Shown: piece by piece, positions 7,189 to 11,843 of the stretch
Layout: every line of letters begins with the position of its first letter
Position numbering within the stretch: position 1 is the stretch's first letter
Assembly (NCBI GenBank): GCA_947565475.1
Contig: CANOGI010000043.1
Coordinates: forward strand, 1-11,843
Source of the DNA: an uncultured Eubacteriaceae bacterium
GTDB taxonomy: Bacteria; Bacillota; Clostridia; Lachnospirales; CAG-274
Direction of reading: 5' to 3'
Length of the DNA: 11,843 bases
Position numbers and translations under genes: made by a program
The notes under the pieces: model-generated
What the model saw: the letters and a program-made list of their open reading frames with translations, nothing else
What the model was told of the DNA's origin: nothing
Databases searched by the model: none

Positions 7189-7225
7189 AAACAGCGTGAA
7201 TTATTTTGATTTGCGCTGTTTTTTT
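7189..7225 (+). terminator. Rho-independent terminator closing the flagellar operon
   Basis: The stem AAACAGCG (7189-7196) pairs perfectly with CGCTGTTT (7214-7221), with an extra T-G closing pair, and runs into a tract of seven T (7219-7225). It begins 4 bp after the stop of the last flagellar-operon gene and separates the motility unit from the pectate lyase gene. Confidence 0.9.
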
Positions 7226-7268
7226 AAAACAGGCTTTTTCCACTATACAAAATATGATTTTTAAAAAC

Positions 7269-7278
7269 AGACTGGTCT
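7269..7278. promoter_or_regulatory. Small dyad AGAC-TG-GTCT before the pectate lyase gene
   Basis: A 4-bp inverted repeat around a TG centre lies 26 bp before the start codon, inside the 118-bp gap after the operon terminator. It could be half of an operator for a pectin-responsive regulator. It is short, and no good -35/-10 pair was found beside it; TATACA (7244-7249) and TATGAT (7253-7258) lack a matching -35. Confidence 0.25.
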
Positions 7279-7303
7279 ACAGCTTTTGAAGGGTGTGATA
7301 ATT

Positions 7304-10300
7304 ATGAACAGAAAAGTAAGTTTAATAATGGTGTTTGTTTTGATTTTTTCCTGTTGTTACGTTTGCGAAGCTAGTGTAAATGATAATTCTGTTGTCTCTG
7401 TCACGGCTTTTCCTGGCGCGGAGGGAGGCGGAATGTATTCAAAAGGGGCGAGAGGCGTGAAAAATCCTGAGGTCTATCATGTTACAACCCTTGAGGATGA
7501 AGGAAGTGGTTCTCTTAGAGACGCAGTCTCAAAAGGAGGACGTTTTATTGTGTTTGACGTAGGCGGGAATATAAAGCTGAAGAAAAAATTAAATATATAT
7601 GAAAGCAATATTACTATTTTAGGGCAGACAGCGCCCGGAGGCGGAATCAGTATAGATAACGAGTGTGTTTTTATAAAAGGCAGTAATATAATTTTAAGGT
7701 ATATAAGATTTAGAATGGGGTCTGAGACAAAAGAGGAGGACACAGTTACTGTATTAGACGGACACGACAATATAATCGACCACTGCAGTATGAGTTGGAG
7801 TGTTGACGAGTGTTTGTCTGTTTACGCCGTAAAAAATTTTACGGTGCAATGGAGTATAATTTCAGAGAGCCTTAATAATTCCATACATACAAAAGGAACT
7901 CATGGAATGGGAGGAATATGGGGAGGAATTAACACAACGGCTCATCATAATCTGCTGGCTACTCATAATAACAGGAACCCTATGATAGGAACAGGCGCGA
8001 CGGTACACTCACACGATAATACTCCGGATACTGACGGACTAATTGATGTAAGAAATAATGTTGTTTATAACTGGGGAAACTCAATCGCTTACGGCGGGCA
8101 AAATGGTGTTAGAGTAAATTTTGTAGGAAACTATTATCGTCCCGGACCGGCGACAAAGCCAAATAAATTAAAAACGCTTTATAGCCTTCACGGAACGACC
8201 GGCGAGAGCAGTTCGCTTCCTCAAAATGGGGGAACGACGGGAGCGGGAAAAGGTAAAATTGGATGGTCAACTACTCTTTTTGTCGATAAAAACATTATTG
8301 AGGGTGTGGATGATGTAAACGAGAATAATTGGGTGGGAGTTACACCAAATTCTGATGTGGGAGTTTGGGAAGGCTCATGGATAAAATGTGAGAGCATAGA
8401 AGATGGAATATATGTTGACGGAATTTTGAAGCCAAATGACGAGTATATATACGATTATCCTATTATTACTCAGGCTCCTGAGAAAGCATATGGGGAGATT
8501 ATAAAATACGCCGGAGCGTCAAATGTAAGAGACAGTGTTGATATTAGAGTGGTAAACGATGTAATTAATAGAACCGCGCCTACAGGAAGCAAAAGCGGTT
8601 TAGGGCTTATTGATTCTCCTGACGACGTTGGTGGATTTCCTGTAATTATTTTGGGGAAAAATCCTATAGACAGCGATTATGATGGTATACCTGACTATTG
8701 GGAAGATGAAAACGGCTATAATAAATTTGATTTTACAGACTCCGTAATAATTGAAGATGATGGGTATACTCCGTTGGAGAAGTACTGTGAGGACATTATT
8801 GTGCCGAAAGGAATTATAAAAGCCGATAAATCAGCTTTAAATAAGGAAATATATGAGGCGATTAAAATTAAAAGATTCGGATATACTGAAAGCTCATGGC
8901 TTGAATTTCAAAAAGCTTTACAAGAGGCGCAAAATACGGCTGGAATGGTTTATCCAACAAGGGAAGAAATTGACAACGCCTTAGAGATTCTCATAAAAGG
9001 CAAAGAGGCGCTTGAGGTTGATGAGAAATATGAGATAAAGTCTTTAATAGACAAAGCGGAGAGTTTGAATTATGAGGAATATACCGAGGATAGTTTTAAA
9101 TTAATGCTTCAGATACTTGAGAACGCTAAAAAAGTATATGAAAATCAAAATGCTGATATTTCTGAGATTAATGATATGTCTTTAAAACTACAGGACGCTT
9201 TGAGTAATTTAAAAATTAACTATAAATACAGACTTAAATCTAAAGTTGAGAAAGTGAAAAAATTGAATCAAATGGATTTTGACGCAAATGGTCTGGTAGA
9301 ATTGTTGGGAGTTTTGGAAATCGCGGACGACGCTTTGACGGGTGGTGATTATGATGATGAGTTATATAAAAAGTTATTTGACGATATAGAAAACAAATTA
9401 TATAATTTGACATCATCAGCGGATAAATCTGAAAGGTTTACGGGGGACTTTGAGAAAATGGTTTGTTTTAATATCGCTAAAGGAACTTACGGCGATTATC
9501 AAGTTATGTTTTTAGGCGATAATGACAGCGCTTATATAAAAGAAAATATTGCCGGAAATACTTCCAAATCTTTTATATTAAATGATAACAGCGATAAAAG
9601 GACAAGTTTTAGGAGAATGTTTAAGGAAAAAGAGAAAGGAATATTAAATTTTAAAGGAGATTTTTGCTTTTTAAGCGAACCTTTAAATGAAACGATTTTT
9701 TTCAGGCTGGCTGATTATGATTATATAAAAAACTCATCAAATAATTTTTTTGATGTTTCTGTAATGCAATCAAAGGGAAAATCGTATTTGAGATGCAGAA
9801 ATTATACAACTGAGGAAATTGAGTCAACTCAGATAAGCCAAGTTCCTTTTGAGAAAAATAAATGGTACAGCATTTCCGTAACTGTGGACACGGTAAAAAA
9901 GACTTGTAGGGTTTCTTTTGGAGATATGTTATCGGACGATATTACTTTAAATATGGAAAGTGTTGGAGTCGACAGTTTTTCAATAGAAACACCTGGAAGT
10001 AAATCATCCGTTTTAGCTATAGACAATATTACTTTTACAAAAACAAAAAAAGAATATGAGATTAATAACTTTTTTGTAAGCGGAAATCCTGTTTCAAATG
10101 GAAAAGTTACTGTAAAGGCGGATTTAATAAATTATGATGGAGACGAGAATATAAATTTTATAACGGCAAGCTATGAAAATAAAAAACTTGTTGATGTTGA
10201 TTTTAAAAAATTGAATATTTCTAAGTTAAGTGAGATAAAAAACATATCTTCTGAGATTAAGTTAGGCGAAAATATCCAAAACAGTGAGATAAAAGTTTTT

Positions 10301-10354
10301 GTTTGGAATGAGAATATGATGCCCTATTGTTTTTTATCATATCCAATAAAGTAG
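7304..10354 (+). CDS. Secreted multidomain pectate lyase, polysaccharide lyase family 1
   Basis: A 1016-residue extracellular enzyme that cleaves polygalacturonate by Ca2+-dependent beta-elimination. The start is ATG 7304, with AAGGGTG (7289-7295) before it; an in-frame TTG at 7286 precedes that site. A signal peptide (MNRK then hydrophobic VSLIMVFVLIFSCCYVCEA) is probably cut after about residue 23. The PL1 beta-helix domain (about 32-450) shows VTAFPGAEGGG, ILGQTAPGGG and LRYIRFRMG. It also has DHCSMSWSVDE (159-169, likely Ca2+ ligands) and HHNLLATHNNRNP with the likely catalytic Arg224. A TSP3-like Ca2+ loop DSDYDGIPDYWE (456-467) follows. Three helical FIVAR-like modules span about 508-573, 574-640 and 642-703. 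A lectin-like beta-sandwich covers about 707-915 and a last beta domain 918-1016. No dockerin, LPXTG or SLH anchor is present, so it is probably released or held by carbohydrate binding. Confidence 0.93.
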   Translation: MNRKVSLIMVFVLIFSCCYVCEASVNDNSVVSVTAFPGAEGGGMYSKGARGVKNPEVYHVTTLEDEGSGSLRDAVSKGGRFIVFDVGGNIKLKKKLNIYESNITILGQTAPGGGISIDNECVFIKGSNIILRYIRFRMGSETKEEDTVTVLDGHDNIIDHCSMSWSVDECLSVYAVKNFTVQWSIISESLNNSIHTKGTHGMGGIWGGINTTAHHNLLATHNNRNPMIGTGATVHSHDNTPDTDGLIDVRNNVVYNWGNSIAYGGQNGVRVNFVGNYYRPGPATKPNKLKTLYSLHGTTGESSSLPQNGGTTGAGKGKIGWSTTLFVDKNIIEGVDDVNENNWVGVTPNSDVGVWEGSWIKCESIEDGIYVDGILKPNDEYIYDYPIITQAPEKAYGEIIKYAGASNVRDSVDIRVVNDVINRTAPTGSKSGLGLIDSPDDVGGFPVIILGKNPIDSDYDGIPDYWEDENGYNKFDFTDSVIIEDDGYTPLEKYCEDIIVPKGIIKADKSALNKEIYEAIKIKRFGYTESSWLEFQKALQEAQNTAGMVYPTREEIDNALEILIKGKEALEVDEKYEIKSLIDKAESLNYEEYTEDSFKLMLQILENAKKVYENQNADISEINDMSLKLQDALSNLKINYKYRLKSKVEKVKKLNQMDFDANGLVELLGVLEIADDALTGGDYDDELYKKLFDDIENKLYNLTSSADKSERFTGDFEKMVCFNIAKGTYGDYQVMFLGDNDSAYIKENIAGNTSKSFILNDNSDKRTSFRRMFKEKEKGILNFKGDFCFLSEPLNETIFFRLADYDYIKNSSNNFFDVSVMQSKGKSYLRCRNYTTEEIESTQISQVPFEKNKWYSISVTVDTVKKTCRVSFGDMLSDDITLNMESVGVDSFSIETPGSKSSVLAIDNITFTKTKKEYEINNFFVSGNPVSNGKVTVKADLINYDGDENINFITASYENKKLVDVDFKKLNISKLSEIKNISSEIKLGENIQNSEIKVFVWNENMMPYCFLSYPIK

Positions 10355-10387
10355 TTATTTATATAGTTTTATAAAAAAATATCAAAA

Positions 10388-10431
10388 AAATCATAAAAAA
10401 TAAAATGATTTAACTTTGTTTTTTATGATTT
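10388..10431. terminator. AT-rich terminator-like hairpin after the pectate lyase gene
   Basis: AAATCATAAAAAA (10388-10400) pairs perfectly with TTTTTTATGATTT (10419-10431). A T-G wobble and AAA/TTT (10402-10404 with 10415-10417) extend it to about 17 pairs around a 10-nt loop. A and T tracts flank both arms, so it could act in either direction. It starts 34 bp after the stop codon. Confidence 0.6.
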
Positions 10432-10439
10432 CTTTGCGC

Positions 10440-10472
10440 AAAAGAACTTTTTAAGACATTAAGAGTTTTTTT
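10440..10472 (+). terminator. Second terminator-like hairpin with T tract
   Basis: AAAAGAACTTTT (10440-10451) pairs with AAGAGTTTTTTT (10461-10472) through 12 pairs including two G-T wobbles, loop TAAGACATT, and the 3' arm itself is a run of seven T. It lies 8 bp after the first hairpin. Between them sits the palindrome TTTGCGCAAA (10433-10442), which could instead be a protein site. Confidence 0.5.
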
Positions 10473-10632
10473 ATGATAAAAAATTGCCATTATAGTTAAA
10501 CTCATGTTAATATAAATTTGTATTTAGTGACATCTTATAAATTTTTATATGGAGGAAATTAGTTTTTGTAAATTATTTTGATATAAGTTTTAATTTTGTA
10601 ACATATTTTATAAAAAAAGTTGTAATATGGTG

Positions 10633-10661
10633 TTGATATTATTAAGAATATATGGTATAAT
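10633..10661 (+). promoter_or_regulatory. Strong sigma-A promoter with extended -10, reading toward kdgK
   Basis: TTGATA (10633-10638, 5/6 of consensus), a 17-bp spacer and a perfect TATAAT (10656-10661) preceded by TGG (10653-10655), the extended -10. Transcription should begin near 10668. The next coding start on this strand is kdgK at 11083, so the transcript would carry a leader of about 415 nt unless it ends earlier as a small RNA. Confidence 0.75.
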
Positions 10662-10773
10662 TTCTCATATGGATGATATGTTATATACATAGCGATATTG
10701 TAAGAACTTACGCGGAAAATAAAAAATATTTTATTAGGAGCTATTTTAAAACCAAAATACAAGCGAAAAATAA

Positions 10774-10816
10774 TAAAAAGTAAAATAAGCTTTAATCATA
10801 TTTGTTTTATTTTTTA
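10774..10816. repeat. 15-bp all-AU/GU hairpin in the kdgK leader
   Basis: TAAAAAGTAAAATAA (10774-10788) pairs with TTGTTTTATTTTTTA (10802-10816) through 13 A-T and two G-T pairs around a 13-nt loop. TAATTTTTTTG follows, so it could act as a weak terminator or attenuator about 110-160 nt into the leader. In DNA this AT-rich, chance pairing is common. Confidence 0.35.
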
Positions 10817-10894
10817 TAATTTTTTTGATATTTTCACTTTATAAAAAGTAAAAACACTTTTATCATTAAAAATTTATAAGGTTTTAATAATAAG

Positions 10895-10943
10895 TATAGG
10901 GTTTTAAGGCAAGTCTATAGATGGGCGTCGCCGTAACTTAAAA
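10895..10943 (+). promoter_or_regulatory. GC-richer dyad-containing island in the kdgK leader, possible structured RNA
   Basis: In an otherwise very AT-rich leader, 10908-10937 is about half G+C. Pairings available on the + strand RNA are: TATAG (10895-10899) with CTATA (10915-10919); TTTTAAG (10902-10908) with CTTAAAA (10937-10943); GGC (10924-10926) with GCC (10930-10932). The first two overlap in a pseudoknot-like or mutually exclusive way. This resembles a compact switch, but no known class is matched. Confidence 0.35.
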
Positions 10944-11015
10944 AAACAATAAAATTATATGACGTCTGTATATGTTTTGGGAGATAATTTTAAAAATTTT
11001 AAATAAAATAATTTT

Positions 11016-11044
11016 TTATCAACGGCTGTAAGGGTTCTTATAAT
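11016..11044 (+). promoter_or_regulatory. Possible proximal kdgK promoter
   Basis: TTATCA (11016-11021, 4/6 of consensus), a 17-bp spacer and a perfect TATAAT (11039-11044), placing a start near 11051. This would give kdgK a short 30-nt leader that includes its ribosome site. If used, kdgK would have two promoters. Confidence 0.45.
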
Positions 11045-11082
11045 TTTATACTTTACATTTACTTTTAAGGAGGATTTTATTA

Positions 11083-11843
11083 ATGGGTAAAATTGTTACT
11101 ATGGGCGAAATTATGCTGAGATTATCTACACCAGGCAATGAGAGATTTATTCAGGCTACGGAATTTGATATTAACTACGGCGGGGGCGAGGCAAACGTAG
11201 CTGTTTCTTTGGCTAATTATGGTCATGACGCTGAGTTTGTTACAGCTGTTCCGGATAATCCTATTGGAGCGTGCGCTGTGGCTTCTTTAAGAAAATATGG
11301 CGTTGAGACTAAACATATCGCTAAATGCGGAGACAGACTTGGTATTTATTATCTTGAGACAGGCGCTTCAATGAGAGCTTCTAACGTTGTTTATGACAGA
11401 GCTAATTCATCTATCGCTACGGCGACAGCTGATAAATTTGATTTTGACGCTATTTTTGAGGGCGCTGACTGGTTCCATTTTACAGGTATTACTCCGGCTG
11501 TCTCAGATTTGGCCGCTCAAGTTACGGAGGCTGCTTGCAAAGCCGCTAAAGCGAAAGGCGTTACTGTTTCATGTGACCTTAACTTCAGAAAAAAACTTTG
11601 GTCTTCTGAGAAAGCGCAGAAAGTTATGACAAATCTTATGCAGTATGTTGATGTTTGTATCGGAAATGAAGAGGACGCTGAAAAAGTTCTTGGATTTAAG
11701 CCGGGCAATACAGACGTTACAAGCGGAGAACTTGAAATGGCGGGATATGTTGACATATTTAATCAGATGTGCGATAAATTTAACTTTAAATATGTTATTT
11801 CCTCATTAAGAGAGTCTTTCTCAGCTTCACATAACGGCTGGTC
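11083..11843 (+). CDS. kdgK: 2-keto-3-deoxygluconate kinase, PfkB family (3' partial)
   Basis: The frame runs 253 codons with no stop to the right edge, so the C-terminal part is missing. KdgK phosphorylates KDG to KDPG, the last kinase step of pectin/uronate breakdown before the KDPG aldolase. The N-terminus MGKIVTMGEIMLRLSTPG and the PfkB signature NYGGGEANVAVSLANYG (31-47) are textbook. The KDG-recognition segment GIYYLETGASMRASNVVYDR, the GADWFHFTGITPA block, CDLNFRKKLW and GNEEDAEKVLG also match KdgK. The catalytic GAGD motif of the family would lie past the edge. The start has a full AAGGAGG site (11067-11073). Codon use differs from its neighbours: ATA is nearly absent and GCT, GTT and CTT are frequent, as expected of a highly expressed gene. 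Context with the pectate lyase supports the substrate call. Confidence 0.93.
   Translation, partial: MGKIVTMGEIMLRLSTPGNERFIQATEFDINYGGGEANVAVSLANYGHDAEFVTAVPDNPIGACAVASLRKYGVETKHIAKCGDRLGIYYLETGASMRASNVVYDRANSSIATATADKFDFDAIFEGADWFHFTGITPAVSDLAAQVTEAACKAAKAKGVTVSCDLNFRKKLWSSEKAQKVMTNLMQYVDVCIGNEEDAEKVLGFKPGNTDVTSGELEMAGYVDIFNQMCDKFNFKYVISSLRESFSASHNGW

Larger units (their letters stand above)
10668..11082 (+). other. Long non-coding leader of kdgK (no gene seen)
   Basis: Together with 10355-10667 this forms a 728-bp stretch without a convincing gene. All frames are short, lack a ribosome site with a matching start codon, or are antisense AT-rich noise. The leader contains two hairpin-forming elements listed separately and a second promoter-like pair near kdgK. 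I compared it by eye with common riboswitch consensus sequences (c-di-GMP-I, guanidine-I, preQ1-I, ZTP, fluoride, Mn2+) and saw no match. It may be a novel cis-regulator, a small RNA, or simply eroded sequence. Confidence 0.5.

Noticed and set aside
7286..7303. TTG at 7286 as the pectate lyase start
   Set aside because: It precedes the AAGGGTG site, and the signal peptide is well formed from ATG 7304.
10484..10513. TTGCCA-N18-TGTTAATAT promoter-like pair
   Set aside because: The -10 matches only 4/6 and nothing obvious is served by it; the promoter at 10633 is far better.
10549..10581. Ten-codon frame (ATG 10549) with a GGAGG sequence at 10551-10555
   Set aside because: The GGAGG lies inside the frame rather than before it, and no downstream start uses it; it is too short to call.
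10559..10762. Antisense open frame of 67 codons
   Set aside because: No ribosome site, Tyr/Ile/Lys-rich composition typical of AT-rich noise, and it crosses the strong + promoter.
10704..10842. Open + frame after AGGAG (10736-10740) encoding a basic then hydrophobic peptide
   Set aside because: No ATG/GTG/TTG start at a usable distance; AT-rich DNA gives such Lys/Ile/Phe strings by chance. It may be a gene relic but cannot be supported.
1..11843. tRNA, rRNA, CRISPR arrays, transposases, attachment sites
   Set aside because: Looked for on both strands; no regular direct repeats, transposase motifs or tRNA-like cloverleaf sequences seen.

Overview
The window is AT-rich (roughly one third G+C by eye, not computed), and all supported genes lie on the + strand. 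Gene content and order point to a motile, pectin-using anaerobe of the Clostridia, most likely Lachnospiraceae or a close relative. The evidence is the block flhF-flhG-pilZ-cheD-sigD-fapA followed by small unknown genes, Gram-positive ribosome binding sites, and a multidomain secreted pectate lyase with FIVAR-type modules. The species cannot be fixed from the sequence.

Region 1 (1-7226) is the distal end of a large flagellar/chemotaxis operon. The genes are flhF (5' end outside the window), flhG, a YcgR-like PilZ protein, cheD, a small two-helix membrane protein, the motility sigma factor sigD/fliA, fapA (DUF342), and three poorly characterised genes of 100, 160 and 237 codons. Most gaps are under 20 bp. 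The exceptions are 68 bp before cheD, 127 bp with inverted repeats before sigD, and 116 bp before the 100-codon gene. A GC-stemmed terminator with seven T closes the unit at 7189-7225. The cheB-cheA-cheW-cheC block that commonly sits between the PilZ gene and cheD in related clostridial operons is absent here.

Region 2 (7227-11843) is a pectin-use locus. A secreted 1016-residue PL1 pectate lyase is followed by two AT-rich terminator-like hairpins. Then comes a 728-bp stretch with no convincing gene, and then kdgK (2-keto-3-deoxygluconate kinase), which runs off the right edge. The gap holds a strong extended -10 promoter at 10633-10661, which would give kdgK a leader of about 415 nt. Inside that leader are a 15-bp AU hairpin and a GC-richer island with dyads.

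How the parts fit: FlhF/FlhG set flagellar placement and number. PilZ and CheD link c-di-GMP and receptor adaptation to the motor, and SigD turns on late motility genes. The pectate lyase releases unsaturated oligogalacturonides outside the cell, whose breakdown product KDG is phosphorylated by KdgK. No wholly new system is evident. The best candidates for undescribed biology are the three-gene tail of the flagellar operon, the missing che block, and the structured leader before kdgK.
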